Notes: generated by a model not told the origin, from the letters alone. A stretch of DNA of 64,000 nt from Diorhabda sublineata (GCF_026230105.1 NC_079486.1:7874001-7938000), one strand, 5' to 3'; shown: positions 45,785 to 57,738, numbered from the stretch's first letter. Numbers and translations: made by a program.

Positions 45785-45960
45785 CCAAGACATGTACTAC
45801 TATTACCACACTCACTATTTCACTGTCTGACACCTGTTTCAATGTTCTCCATTAGTCTCTATGTGTTTTGTATAAAACAAAAAAATATTACCGAGTATAA
45901 TTTGATTCAAGATCGTCAGTTGATTGAATTAGTAAACTCACTCTCTACTCAATAACAACA
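45785..45960. repeat. Dispersed repeat family A, short fragment
   Basis: Matches the part of family A around 1830-1980 (ACCACACTCACTATTTCACT, then GTATAATTTGATTCA). The piece GTAAAAGGCTTTTCTTG that follows at 45973 also occurs at about 31906, beside the duplicated PWWP exon. Confidence 0.7.
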
Positions 45961-46319
45961 TTCTGTAGGCTAATGTAAAAGGCTTTTCTTGTTTGAATTT
46001 CCCGCCTCCCAACTGAAACGGCAACACTGCACATGTCAATAGGCAGTGTTGTTTTATTACTATTATTACTATATCTATACACGAAAAAAATGCTAACAAT
46101 AATTTATTCAATCTGCTTAAGTTATTTAAACAACTTTTTTTATTAACAGCAAGGACACGGAGGTAAACGTATCAATAGTTTTGGAGCTCAACGAGGTCTG
46201 AAATTTTTATAAAAAAATTCAAGTATATCTTATATGAATGAATAATCTACATACCTTCAATTTCAAACACATATATAAACATTTTTCTTCAAAACAATTA
46301 AAAAACACAATTAAGATCT
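45961..46319. other. Intergenic, no gene recognised
   Basis: A small hairpin, CAACACTGC and GCAGTGTTG, lies near 46022-46052. Nothing else is supported. Confidence 0.45.
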
Positions 46320-46523
46320 TTACTTCACCAAATGGTTTGTGATAACCTTTTGAGAATGTAAATAAATGATTCTGTTAATGTAAAACGGTCGGTTAAACTT
46401 ACATTCTGGTCCACATTTCTTAGAAGCACATTTTAAGCATTCTCCAAAGCAACCATGGCATCTTAAATTCAAGCAGTTACAAAGACCCATTTTTGATTTA
46501 TTTTCATAAAATGTTGACGGCAT
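46320..46523 (-). CDS. Small ARL14EP-like (ARF7EP_C) cysteine-rich protein
   Basis: A 67-codon frame whose centre, LCNCLNLRCHGCFGECLKC followed by ASKKCGPECKFNR, matches the C-terminal Cys-rich domain of ARL14 effector protein (pattern C-x-C-x4-C-x-GC-x3-C-x2-C-x3-KCG-x-EC-x-x-NR). All the expected Cys residues are there. In vertebrates the domain is in proteins linked to ARL14 and to chromatin complexes; its role here is unknown. Upstream on the same strand (46990-46560) are coding-like pieces (NDKPLRKKSCLVKTYQYNSA, GDLIPQVYRHRICIRYRLK) that recur elsewhere. It may therefore be the last exon of a larger, repeated gene rather than a complete gene. Confidence 0.55.
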   Translation of the reverse strand: MPSTFYENKSKMGLCNCLNLRCHGCFGECLKCASKKCGPECKFNRPFYINRIIYLHSQKVITNHLVK

Positions 46524-46559
46524 TGCTGCGTCAAACGGGATTTATGTTCTTCGTGGAAG

Positions 46560-47130
46560 AAAATCGTTATTTATAATATGGTTTTTTTCATTTATTTCAA
46601 TCGGTATCTTATACAGATTCGATGTCGGTAGACTTGCGGAATCAAATCGCCATGATCTTTATTTATATATTCATATATTGTGGAGAATTTCGACTGGATG
46701 CTGTAGGTCTGAAGGATTTAAATCGGATTAATGTTTTTCTTGAAAGCATCTTGTAAGATTTTTCAGTTTGTGGTTTTGTTGTAAGTGAATATAGATATAT
46801 TTTCGAGATCAAATCTTACTTTCTTCTTTTTGGAGGGCTAACGTTTTCATTCAGTGCTCTGACTCCACTGGATATTGACGGTATTGCGGAATTATACTGA
46901 TACGTCTTAACTAGACATGATTTTTTCCTTAGAGGTTTATCGTTATTTTCCTAAATAAAAATATTTTCAAGACCAAGAAACTAATTTTGGTGAAAAAGTT
47001 TATGAAAATATATAAGCTAGGCAAAATTGTTATGTATCTGTATTCGTTTGCGATAAAATGGCTGCCTTTGTTTACTAAATACTGAGAAAGCATTTTGAAT
47101 AGATTTGTTGGAGTGAAATATTTTTGAGTG
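46560..47130 (-). repeat. Repeat family B, arm 1 of a long inverted repeat
   Basis: Reverse complement of about 48640-49250. Both arms, read in their sense, contain RYNSAIP/QYNSAIP, SSGVR-x-L and GDLIPQVYRHR ending in RLK and TAA, followed by ATGAAAAAAACCAT. Survival of the same peptide in two diverged copies implies it was once under coding constraint. The family is unknown. Confidence 0.75.
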
Positions 47131-48073
47131 TTTAGATATTGTTCAAGTGATATATTAGTCTTAGTTTCAAATTTTAGTAAAGCTTTTTATATTTCCCCAT
47201 TCCAGTCATATGGTTAAATTAGTTACTTACAAAACTCTACAGAATAGGATACTCGAATAATGTATATTTTGACTTATAATATTATTATGAGGAAAGCAGT
47301 AGTCAAAAACAAGATGAAAGTAATGTGAAGAAGAGCCATGATTAGGAAAATGATGCTGAAAACAAAAAACAAGAAACAGAAAAGTCAAAAGTGTAAAATG
47401 AAGAAAGAAAGAACAAGAAATAAGGAAATAAAGAAGATAAAATTATGCCCCATCGCGTAATTTTACAACAAAAACAATCATAATTCATTAACAAGCCCAA
47501 ACAATCTTGACAACACTTTCACTCATTTCATCGCACAGAATGGAAAAAAGTCGGGATTGCTTAGGCTGCGACTTAATGAAATTTACAATCTTCACTGTAT
47601 TATCAACCGCCGCTGGCTAAATTCTTTTTCTGTTCAAAGTCAAATGCCTTTAAATTTATTGTTATGCTGCAGTTTTGTTATTTTTCAGTTTTTAGGGAAA
47701 AATAGATTAGATAGTTACATATTTTTATCGCATTCCTACATCACAATCGTTGTGAAGAAGTGATTCATGAGTAAAAATGCAAATAAAATTTGAAAACATT
47801 ATTTTTTTGGCCAGCTTATATAATATCAACAAAATACTTTATCAAAATAAAAAACATACAATATTATCACCTTTGCATAAAAAGTACCAACTCAATACTC
47901 AACGAAAAGTATGGATATCAATCAGTTGTTCTACAGTTTACAGACTAGGTACCTAATCATTATAATTACCTAATTATAAAATAATCTTTCTTGCTTTCTG
48001 AGTGGCAAATTTATCAATAATTTCCTTAAAACCTATTTTTTCACAGATTTCGAATTTAATTTGAAGAGAGATT
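47131..48073. other. Spacer inside the inverted repeat
   Basis: No supported gene. Decayed hAT sequence lies near 47450-47530. The plus-strand open frame 47557-47763 has no motif. Confidence 0.45.
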
Positions 48074-48510
48074 TTCTTTGAAGAACCACTCTATTTTTCA
48101 GAATACTCATATTTTTTCTTGGCCTTCATCAGTATATCAAAATCAGAACTGCTGAGATTTCCTGCAAAGTTTCTAATTTTGATGGAACCTTAATACCAAT
48201 GACATTATAAGAACATTTTTCTTGTTGGTTACAAGAGTTATTCATACTTTCAGAAGTAGAAAAAGAAGTTTCAGGTGAGTGAAATAATTGAATTTCTAAA
48301 AATTTGGATGAAGCGAATCTTTCAGACTGATGTAAACTACAAAATCTGCAATAAGTATGCATTAACAACATTTTTCCAACAAACAATAAATACCTTTCAG
48401 ATGTTGAACTTAAACACTGCCAAGAAGTACCCGGTTTAATATCCCCAAATTTAACATAACTATTGCCCGAAAACAAAATTTTCTGTATATAAGCTAATTC
48501 TTTTATCAGT
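48074..48510 (-). repeat. Dispersed repeat family F, copy 2, with open 115-codon frame
   Basis: Direct match to 32497-32930. The minus strand is open from 48476 to 48129 and includes VKFGDIKPGTSWQCLSS, ERYLLFVGKMLLMHTYCRFC and FASSKFLEIQ. The Cys pair (YC-x-x-C) suggests a zinc-binding fragment. I do not recognise the family. Confidence 0.6.
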
Positions 48511-48639
48511 TACACATTCTTTTTCAAAAATATTTTCACAAATATAAACTTCTGATAAATCTTTTTACTGTATTTTCAATGCATCTAGCTACTTTTGTCT
48601 TTGCTCTACAATAAAAAAAAAGAGTAATATGTCACTTGA

Positions 48640-49250
48640 AAAATATCTAAACACTGAAACAATGACAGCCATTTTATCGCAAACGAAAACAGATACATAA
48701 CGATGTTGCCTAGCTTATATTTTTTCATAAACATTCTCACCAAAATTATTTTCTTGGTCTTGAAATTATTTTTGTTTAGATTAATTGTGGAAAATATTGC
48801 TCATTAATCAAATTTAGTGAGAACTGAAGCCAGATCATAATGATTTTAATTATATTACGATTTATAGATAAATATTTGACAACATTGAGGTTTACTGTCA
48901 AACCACAAGTTTACAAAAATCGTGTAAAAATGAGACAGCAACTGAAATAGATGAAGAAAGACCATTTCGATTCGAAGCTATCAGTCTAACAACATTCATA
49001 GAGAAAAGGAACTAGGAACATCAATCCAATTTAATACCGCAAGAGGAAAATAACGATAAACCTCCAAGGAAAAAATTATGTCTAGTTAAGATGCCTCGGT
49101 ATAATTCCGCAATCCCGCTATTATCCAGTGGAGTCAGAGAACTGATATAAATAGAGAAAGATCATGGCGACTTGATTCCGCAAGTCTACCGACATCGAGT
49201 CAGTATAAGGCACAGATTGAAATAAATGAAAAAAACCATTGCATGAAAGA
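48640..49250 (+). repeat. Repeat family B, arm 2
   Basis: Inverted partner of 46560-47130. The plus strand reads QEENNDKPPRKKLCLVKMPR, YNSAIPLLSSGVREL, then after a stop IEKDHGDLIPQVYRHRVSIR. Confidence 0.75.
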
Positions 49251-49329
49251 GCCGCTTCATCTAAATTTTCCTAAATTGAATTATTACACTCATCTGAAAC
49301 TGTAAGTGCTTCCAAGAGTGAGACTCTCT

Positions 49330-49600
49330 AATAACCAATAAGAAAAATGTTCTAATAATGTCACTGATATTGAGATTCCAATAAAAAATAAAAACAGGAA
49401 ACAAACATGAATACTGATGTATTACCCGAAGCAAGGGACCTATTGGGTACTTCATTTTACAAGGATAAGGAAAAACTAATTAGTGGGGACAGATTTTTAA
49501 AATTCAAATTCTTTAAAAACATTTTTTAAACATCTCATCACCTAAGAAAAGCTTTTTATATTTCCCGATCCTATCGTATGGTTTAATTAGTTAGTAATGT
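49330..49600. repeat. Dispersed repeat family E, copy 2
   Basis: Reverse complement of 31880-32160. Plus-strand reading EARDLLGTSFYKDKEKL. Confidence 0.7.
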
Positions 49601-49840
49601 TGTTCGACTTGGAAATAATGAAGGAGTTAGAGCGGAAACAAAAATATATTTACATTCATACAAAATTAAAACAATACATATTTTCTACGAAAAGGATTTT
49701 AGTGATCTCAAATATTTGAGTTTATCTACTCGAAAGTAGCTTTAGCATAGGCTAAAGTGAGCTAACCGTATCCTTGTTTTGGAGTACCTATTATAAAAAA
49801 AAGAAAGGCATGCCAAAAAATTTATTAAAACTTAAGGTAC
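49601..49840. other. Intergenic, no gene recognised
   Basis: Region just downstream of the hAT transposase frame; the element's right end is probably here, but no terminal inverted repeat was identified. Confidence 0.4.
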
Positions 49841-52129
49841 TCATTGTTGCAAAATTAAGTTCATTCTTTTTCTTCTTTCAGCTAACTTATTTATAATTTC
49901 GGAGGCATTTAATTTTATCGCGATATTTCCATGCACACTCATAAGCGCGAGGCCTGTAAGCCTCTCGTCTCCCATTCTATTTCTTAAGTACGTTTTTAGC
50001 CTCTTAAGAGTGGAAAAATTGCGTTCAGGCGTGGCAGTTGACACTGGAAGTGTCGCTAAGATTTGAAGAAGCTTCTTAACCGTTGGGAAAAAGAGTTCGT
50101 CATCATAGCTTCTAATACGGTAGAGGGCTTTTCCTGATTAGACCAATGATTGTGCCAGAGCTCATACTCGCTTACCAAACCTTTTATTTCCACTTCACTA
50201 AGAAATGTTGCTCCTATCCCTACTATACATTTCTTTGCTGCTTCGGTATTTTGAGTCTGGTTAGGCAGAAGCAATTGAATTTTTGAAATTGCTTCTTCGT
50301 GAGACTTAAAGCGAGCATCAAGCTCGGTGGTTACGTGTTCGATAAACGGGTAGAACACATTTCGTCGATAATAAACTTCAGCAGTTTGACCTCGTATATT
50401 ACTGCGATTTATTTGTCTACCACTTACTCTTGGAGCACTTATATCAGTGGAACTCAACTTTCTTGCTTCCTCAAAAAGATTTGAGAATTCCTGTTCATTA
50501 CGTAGGTTCTGCAAGGTGGTTTTAATTGTTGTCACATAATTACAAGTATTAGCTAAGTCAATATTGACTTTTTGCAGGACACGGCTCAAATCTGATGTAT
50601 AAGAGAAAATTTTCTTTAAAACTATCATTGACACTATAAACTGGCTATTTTCCATTGCGACTTGCAACTGGTAAGCTTGGGTTGCTACTTCCCTTTCCGA
50701 CTCTTGGAGAGCTTGAAGTGTAGCAAGTACCACGGGAAACATCTCGGGAAACCTTTCAACGGCTGTGTGTTTCTCCGTCCAGCTTGTCTCACAAAGCGAG
50801 ATAAGGGTTGAATGAGGTGCTCCAATCTCGTCCGCAGTTTTTTTTAGAAGGCCATCTCGGAGTGCTGATTGTCTAAAGAAGTTAATTATGCTTTTAATAG
50901 TCCCGATACAGTTTCTGATTGCAGGGATCTGGCAAGAATGAGCCAAAACAAAGTTCAAAGTATGAGCTGCACAGTGTACGAACTGTGCTCGGGGATATTT
51001 ATTCGTAATTATGGTTCGCATGATCGTCGAAGCGAATAAGAGCCTTTCCAGAAGAGCAGTCAACATAGCGAAGGCAAAGTGACAGCTGTTCATGACACAT
51101 CCTGAGTTTCGTCGGCAAGTATAGCAAATAAACCTGACTGTTTGACTCTACCTATTAGTTCCTCTTGAATAGCACTTCTACATAATTCAATTATTTCATT
51201 TTGAATAACGGACGATGTGTACATAGCCCTAGTATGAGTACTTTGAGTAAGTAAGTGATTTTTAAGAACTTCATCACCAGATCGTGCTCGAAAACGAAGT
51301 AGTGCGCGAAAATTTCCATCATTATTTAACGGATCTATAATGCCAATTTCACCAGAGTCTTGATTTCCCCTCAAAGACAACTCTTGACGTCCGCAAAATA
51401 AGATTGTGTCTATTATGGCACACAGCCTCTGTCTGTTTTCTTCGGCAATGATTTTATTTTGCGCATTAAATGATTCTGTAACATCACGGGATTGACCTTC
51501 CATAACACTTGCGAAATTGCTTGCCCGTTCAACAGCATATTTATGGTAAATTGTATTTCGATGTTGTTCGATCTTCTCCAGAGCTTTTTTCCAGTTATTA
51601 AATGGCTTTGTGACAAAACTTCCAAGTTTTTGATCACCGCGACCACTTTCGGCCTGTCCAAACAAAACGCACATTTTGCATAGTGCCCCTTGTACTATAT
51701 TTGAATAAGCTAACCATGGGTTCTTTTGGGTCCAATGACGTTGGAAACAAAGATTAGTGTTACCAGTGACGGGAAACTTAAAAGTCTCAGGAGGGGTCCA
51801 GGTTTCTTTCAAAGCTTTTAATTTTTCATTATCATTTTTTGGAGCTTTTGACACATATTTGCCAATATCGTACTCGTCTTCCATTATAACAGAATCCAGG
51901 CTATCTAAAAAGAAAAACACGTTAAAGATGGGTGTGAGATTAAAATTAAAATAACTTACTGTGGCCTGTTTCATCTTTGTTCTTAGAGCTGGAGGGAATT
52001 GAAGCATCTGTATTGATATCCATACGCACACTGGGGTGTACTTTCATTGATTTGCGAGTTCGATTCGTCGTTGGTTTTCACCTTCTTTGGAAAAAATGCC
52101 AAAAGCGACTGCTGTGAAGTACGTTTCAT
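49841..52129 (-). pseudogene. hAT-family transposase (ZMYM1/DUF4371 type)
   Basis: Probable start ATG at 52127-52129 (MKRTSQQSLLAFFPKK, the usual N-terminus of this group). A short intron, about 51963-51908 (GTAAGT ... CTTTTTAG), leads to the TTF-type zinc finger region (PVTGNTNLCFQRHW, YSNIVQGALCKMCVLF) and the start of DUF4371 (SGLFAILADETQDVS ending at 51090). The catalytic part continues as YPRAQFVHCAAHTLNFVLAH and SLCETSWTEKHTAVERFPE, and the C-terminal dimerisation block is TPERNFSTLKRLKTYLRNRM (50025-49966). Lesions: a frameshift before the intron, a deletion of DUF4371 at 51090, and a frameshift at 50050. Only the part after the first catalytic Asp motif is lost. It was probably active fairly recently. 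Confidence 0.88.
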
Positions 52130-53204
52130 TTTTCTTTCACTAAAATATAAAACAATTTCTAGTGTAAATGCATAGAAAGTTACGTGTTTTCTAATAATAA
52201 AATAGCTTGAATTATAAAAGGACCGGTGTTAGACTTAGGCACCTTATAGCTACAGAGGTACTGACACAGTGACATTTCAGGCAAATGGACAGACTACACA
52301 TGTAACAATTATTGTTATCTTGTACACTTCTTGAAAGGGCGGCTATGCTTATGACCTCATCGATCTCCACATTTGGTTAGCAGCTAACATATTTTTATTA
52401 TGCTGCTTCCTTTACTGTATGTAACGTAGCATTGATCAGGAATGTAGTTCTTATATTCAGGAATGACAAGTCTATAAAAATCAGTACCTTCGACTGGGCG
52501 AATTAGCAATGAAATACATGACTATTTCAACCACTAGTACACCGTAGGAAGAGAATGTTTTTGGCGGCGCGGGTGTAACAAAACTTGAGAAATATGACTA
52601 CATAAAAATATATATGATTTTAATTTTACATAGAAACATTTATAGCTAACTGATAATAAGTTATGCTGATCGGCCGCCGATCCACATATGTTGAATTTAC
52701 GTAATACGTAAATAAATACAAAATACATGTGCATACTCTTTTTTTATAAAGACTTGTGACTGATCATCATTTTACCAATGAAAAAAAGAAAAAGCAGACT
52801 CTAGCAAATCGAGCGCCGAACTTAAGCAAAAACGTCATTTTTAAACCTAAGTAAATACAGGTAAACATGAACTTTTTTATATATTAAATCACACATTTAT
52901 AACTATACTATGTATTGTAACTTATAACTCGGAGATCAGTATTATGTGAAGTGACTAATAAATGTAACGTTCCCAAGTGTACTCAATTAAATACTTTTTT
53001 CATCCATAGATGGAATCATATAGGCAGCTATATATAATGTCACCACCTCTATTATGTAAGTTCAGTGAGTTTTGCCATCTGCTTAGCGCATTAATTCTTT
53101 TTTATGTTGATTTTTAAGTTAGTTTTAACGTAACAGCAATTACATTATTAAATAAGTATATGTTAGGGAACTATAGATACTTACCACAGAGTTTCCAAGC
53201 TTAA
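52130..53204. other. Intergenic, no gene recognised
   Basis: AT-rich, no supported feature. The left end of the hAT element should lie here but was not identified. Confidence 0.45.
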
Positions 53205-53400
53205 AAAATTGCGCAGCACTCAAAAGTTTACTAAATTTGCACAATATAAACAAAATGAAGAAAAACACCAAACGTATGTCGCACAGCTACTTTATCGCGA
53301 TCACCACAAACTTTGCAAGTTCAAAAAACTTCGCAACACTAAAAAGTTTGCTCAGTTTGCACAATATAAACAAAATAAAGAAAAACAATACACATAAGTC
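53205..53400. repeat. Two-copy tandem repeat, about 122 bp
   Basis: Units share TTGCACAATATAAACAAAAT and GAAAAAC followed by GTCGCACA. One unit starts near 53208, the other near 53330. Confidence 0.8.
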
Positions 53401-54204
53401 GCACAACTACTCTAGTTTATTCAGTACATAAGACTTGAGACTGTTGTTGACGTCCCACTCCCACGTACCCACGTTGCAGAAATCAAACGCGGAGTGGAAG
53501 ACATGCAGCCACCTTATTGGTCAGCAATCGCCGTACAAATTTTCCTCCAATGCTGCTGATACATAAGTGCATTCAAAATAAGTTTGTTTACTTTAAGTCT
53601 AGTTTTTAGATTGAATAATTGTTTACGTAGAAGAATGATGATAATAATTGTATGCATGGACGGTTCTATTGGGGGGGGGGGCTCAAACCCCCTAAACCCC
53701 CCTCCCTTATATACGTTGTTGGGGTAGAATATTGTTGCGTATCGTAAAAAGAATAGATAGAAAATTTTTGGAGACTCTCAAAAACAGCAGTGAGCGAAGA
53801 ATTAGTTAAAATAAAAAAATTTGGTTGTTGTATTATACTTGTAGTTTCTAAAATTAATATTCATCATAATAGAAGGGTGATAGGAAATCAACAAAATTTC
53901 GACTGGGAAAATGTGAAAAAAAACCTGGAAAAATCGGGAGGAGACGAGTACTTGATTTTCAATTTTTACTGGACACCCTATTTCAAGAAAAGTTGTAGAT
54001 GTAACGTATAAAAGTATGGACTAATGTTGACTCGTTTTTCCTGAATTTTCTGTATCTGAGTTGAGAAGCTATGTGCACATCCATGTACTCTGCTTGGAGT
54101 TGAAGGTAAAGTTATTCCAAGTTTCTCAGACAGAACTAAAACACTGAATGAAAACTTTTACGAGAGACTAGAGTGCAGGAAAGCACATTCATTACTTCCT
54201 CTAC
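53401..54204. other. Intergenic, no gene recognised
   Basis: Apart from the G-run listed separately, nothing is supported. The open frame at 53790-54011 has no motif. Confidence 0.45.
53671..53710. repeat. G-run with complementary C-runs
   Basis: Eleven G at 53671-53681 are followed by CTCAAACCCCCTAAACCCCC. It can fold as a hairpin. Similar G/C blocks occur in some non-autonomous transposons. Confidence 0.7.
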
Positions 54205-54533
54205 CTTCAGTTGAACTATCAAGAGCTTCTAGAAGAGCGGGGAGTGCAGGAAGATGTTTCATTAAGGTCAACACAGTTTCGAGCATTTCTATACACCTTG
54301 TTTTACACAGTGACTTTGAACTATATTTACCTGGCTCAATTCAATCGGAGATAGGGACAGTTGCTGTATACTACAAGAAGTTAAATCTTGGAAATTCTGG
54401 TTTGGACTTTCTTAATTATTCCACTCATTTTCATCTTCCATTATTGTGACAAACTCTAGACTCTTTTCGATTCGATTTACTTCGGCGCAAATTCTGAAGC
54501 TAGATATACTGTGAAATTCCCTTCACACACTGA
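54205..54533. repeat. Dispersed repeat family C, copy 2
   Basis: Reverse complement of 3990-4320. It ends at CACACACTGAA, just where TTAGG repeats begin, so the LINE and its TTAGG flank sit at the edge of this repeat. Confidence 0.85.
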
Positions 54534-54534
54534 A

Positions 54535-54553
54535 GGTTAGGTTAGGTTAGGTT
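54535..54553. repeat. TTAGG telomere-type repeat, 5' side of LINE 1
   Basis: GGTTAGGTTAGGTTAGGTT. Nearly four units, immediately followed by the LINE 5' end (TCGTGCCCGGAGAGG). Confidence 0.9.
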
Positions 54554-55004
54554 TCGTGCCCGGAGAGGAGGTAGGAAGTGAGTCGGCCCAAATCCTCGAT
54601 GCGAGTTCTCTGGGATGGGGTTTGGTCTACCCGACACGACGTGTCCCAATGGCTCATAGGGTGTCTCCGAAAGGAGTGGTCGGTCCTGAGTCGCTCAACC
54701 TTTTTGTAAGAGGAAACGTGACCGACCAACCTTCTCGGATAGGTGATGAATAAGGAACAAATGCGTTCCCCAATAATTGACCGCCCGCGGACCAAAAAGA
54801 CATAGAGGAGTAAACCTCGAGAAAAGAATCCGTAATCCTACGTTGTGAGCTACCGTGGCTACAGGATGAATGGTTGCGCGGAGTCAGTCTCGAACGTGTG
54901 CCTCTGGGGATACCTGGCGACCTCCCCAGAGTATTTTAGCCTTAGCGAGGTAAGGGCGCACTGCCTCGCCGGACTTTTCACACGTCCCAACTCGTGGGAA
55001 CCAA
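54554..55004 (+). promoter_or_regulatory. LINE 1 5' untranslated region
   Basis: GC-rich leader. The first 240 bases are closely similar to 60776-61032 in copy 2 (shared ATGGGGTTTGGTCTACCCGA, CTTCTCGGATAGG). LINEs carry an internal promoter here, so its sharing by two elements with different ORF1 sequences is notable. Confidence 0.75.
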
Positions 55005-57288
55005 ATGGAAAACCAATTAAAACTTAAACTTAAGAAGGAAGAGGAGAGAAGAAGGACTGTGGAAGAAGAAGTCAGGAGAAAAGAAGAAGAGGAAGAAGAA
55101 AGAAGGAAATTTGAATGGGAACTAATACAAAGACAAAGAAAGAACAAAAAAATAAACAGAAGTACTTCTCTTCTTCCAACGATATTGGAAGAAGAGAAAG
55201 AAGAGGTGAAAGAACAAGAAACAGGAGGAGACGAAAGTAGCGAAGGGGCGCTACTTAATAAAATTATGTTTGGAGTAGAATCGGGGAAAAAAAGGGTAAG
55301 GAAGGAAAGTAGAGTAGAGGGAGAAATTGAGAATAAAAAAGAAAAAAAAGAGGGAGAAACAACAACGGGAGAGGAGGAGGAAATAGAGAATAAAATATTG
55401 GAAGTCAAAAACACTCGTGGGATTCGTATGGATTCATTTAACAAACAAAACAAAAAACGTCGTAGGAGGAATATCTCGTCGGAGACAGAGGCATCTCTGT
55501 CTCACGACAGAAAAAGAAAGGTAGTTGATGAGGAATGCACGTCGTCTTCTGGCGAAGACGACAATAAAATATTTGATGAGGAGAAAAAAACGGTCGAGGA
55601 TGACCTCGCCCGGGAGCTCTTCGAGCAGGAGCTAATCCAAAAACATAAAGAAATGGTTAACAAATCCTTCGCATCTGTCAGACAATCGACCATGATGGAG
55701 GAGGAAGTTGAAGAGGAGAAGGAGTCAAGCGACGAGTTTGACTTCAGAAAGACTGACCTATTCTCGATCCTACTAGGTATCGAGAAAAAGGTCACCACAC
55801 CCTATTGGTGCCAAAGCACCAATAAAGAAGAAAAAAAAGCCAAAAAAAATCCTGGAGGGAGGAATTCTCCAGGAACGAAGAAACAGCCCCAGAGGCTATT
55901 AAACGAAAGCTCAGCGAGGTCGAACAGATCCTCGCGAGCCTTAATATTGAAAACGAAGATATTAAAAGGAGGATGGGGGAAATGAGAACCCACACAAAAA
56001 GATTAAACAAGGCTACAGATGGAAAAAATACATCCGATATTACATTAAGCGGCATTAAATGTAATGAATGCCGGAAAGAAGCCGAAAAGATTAAAAAAGC
56101 GGAGGCTACCAAAAAAATAGTGGCAGCCTTGGAAAAGGGAGGTTCCTTCAAAGATTTTGAAGGAATCAAAGATAAATTTTGGGAGGACAAAGTGTTCTCC
56201 AAAACCAAGATTCTCCCTATGAGGAGCCAAGACGCGCTGGATAGAAAGGACTGTATGGTCCTAATAAATCCAAGCACTGAAAAAGAGTCGGAGAATATGA
56301 CTCCTGACATCAGGGAGCTAGCGGAAGCCCTTAATCCCGGGGATTTCGAGGTTATCGAGAATTCGGTAACCTCCTTAAAAACAAAAAAAGCCTGGAGGCA
56401 TTATGTCGCCAGACTTAATGGAGAACCCGGTAAAGATTTCAAAATGATCAGCGCTATGGTCGGGCAGAACCTGGGCGAGGACACGAATGTCCTCATACTC
56501 GGTGGGGAGATAGCTCTCACGAGGAAAATGATTCACTGCTCACTGCTAAAAGCGGTGGAAACTATAATATGATTATACACCCGAGAGCCTCCAGAGATAA
56601 GAGGTCGGAGGAGGGGGAATCTGTCCTGGTCAGGACAGGAGACAGGCCCTTCGCCGAAGTACTGAAAAGTATGCAAGAGAAAGTTGACGTTGCGAGCCTC
56701 AACGTCAACATTAACAAGAAAACAAATGGCGGTGACATTGTCATCCGCCTCAAAGGCAGGGGTCAGGCACAGATCCTAAAAAATGCAATAATGAATAAAA
56801 TGGAGGAGGTCAGTGTAACGACCAGAAATAGGGGGACGGTCTTTAGCGTCACTGACCTTGACCCGACGGTCACCTCGGGGGAGGAGAAAACTAAGGTCGT
56901 AAAACAGACCGGCCTAGCAGGCTTGGTCAAAATTAAATTGTTTAGAAAAACAAAATTCGGAGGGCAGATGTGTCCTCTCTCCGTTCCGAATAACAAAGCC
57001 GGCAAGTTAAAAGAGATGGGAACCATCAAAATAGGATGGTCGGCATGTAGGGTGAGGGAGCGAATAGCCCCTCTGAGGTGTTATAGATGTCTGGAATACG
57101 GACATAGTCTGACCTCCTGTAAGGGGGAGGACAGAAGCAAACAATGCCTCAATTGTGGCGGGCTCAACCATAGAGCCCAGGACTGTAAGGCCGTAGCGAA
57201 ATGTATGGCCTGCAAAGTAGAAGGACATAGGATGGACACCATGAGGTGTCCAGAATATAGGAAATTAGTCCTTGAGAACAAGGACTAA
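55005..57288 (+). pseudogene. LINE 1 ORF1 (Gag-like) with three CCHC zinc knuckles
   Basis: Three adjacent frames. 55005-55985 is a Lys/Glu-rich coiled-coil-like N-terminus starting MENQLKLKLKKEEERR. 55973-56572 is the middle (GDFEVIENSVTSLKTKKAWR, like the ORF1 core of R1-clade LINEs). 56569-57288 ends with CYRCLEYGHSLTSC, CLNCGGLNHRAQDC and CMACKVEGHRMDTMRC, three zinc knuckles. The overlaps (13 bases, then ATGA) show that single frameshifts split one ORF of about 760 codons. ORF1 protein would bind the element's RNA and carry it to the telomere. Confidence 0.85.
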
Positions 57289-57738
57289 AGAGGTCTAAAT
57301 CTATAAAATGGACAAAAGGTCCTTTTACAACCTCTTTGTCCAGGATCTAGACCCCAAAAGAAGTAACCCAGATTTTAATATGTTAGTAATCGTCGCTGTT
57401 GCTCCAAGGTTCCGGCAATATACACCGGAGGCCTATTTTAGAATGTTGTCGTCGGTTGATCCCTATACTCTCAACACGACGACAACAAAGGTTTTATTTA
57501 TTTTTTATTTATATATTTATTTTATATTTATTTATTTATTTATTTCATTTTATCCTATTTTAATCTAGATTTTGGAAGAGCATACCCCGACCATTATTAC
57601 AAAATCCCAACTAGGATACCTTCGGTTATTCATAAGATTAATATTAGAATAAATTTCCCATATGATGATAGCCCGGGGTCACGTATCTTGCTGCACAGCG
57701 TGGTGAGAATGTGGGCCTGATACAAGCAAAATAGCTAA
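57289..57738 (+). other. ORF1-ORF2 junction with TTTA-rich insert
   Basis: Contains a short frame (57308-57568) of uncertain nature and a low-complexity block of about 60 bases rich in TTTA (57490-57550). ORF2's start is not clear. Confidence 0.45.

Noticed and set aside
53790..54011. Plus-strand open frame of 73 codons
   Set aside because: No recognisable motif, and the region is noncoding-like with repeats around it.
54884..55453. Minus-strand Ser-rich frame
   Set aside because: Antisense of the Lys/Glu-rich ORF1 N-terminus of the LINE.
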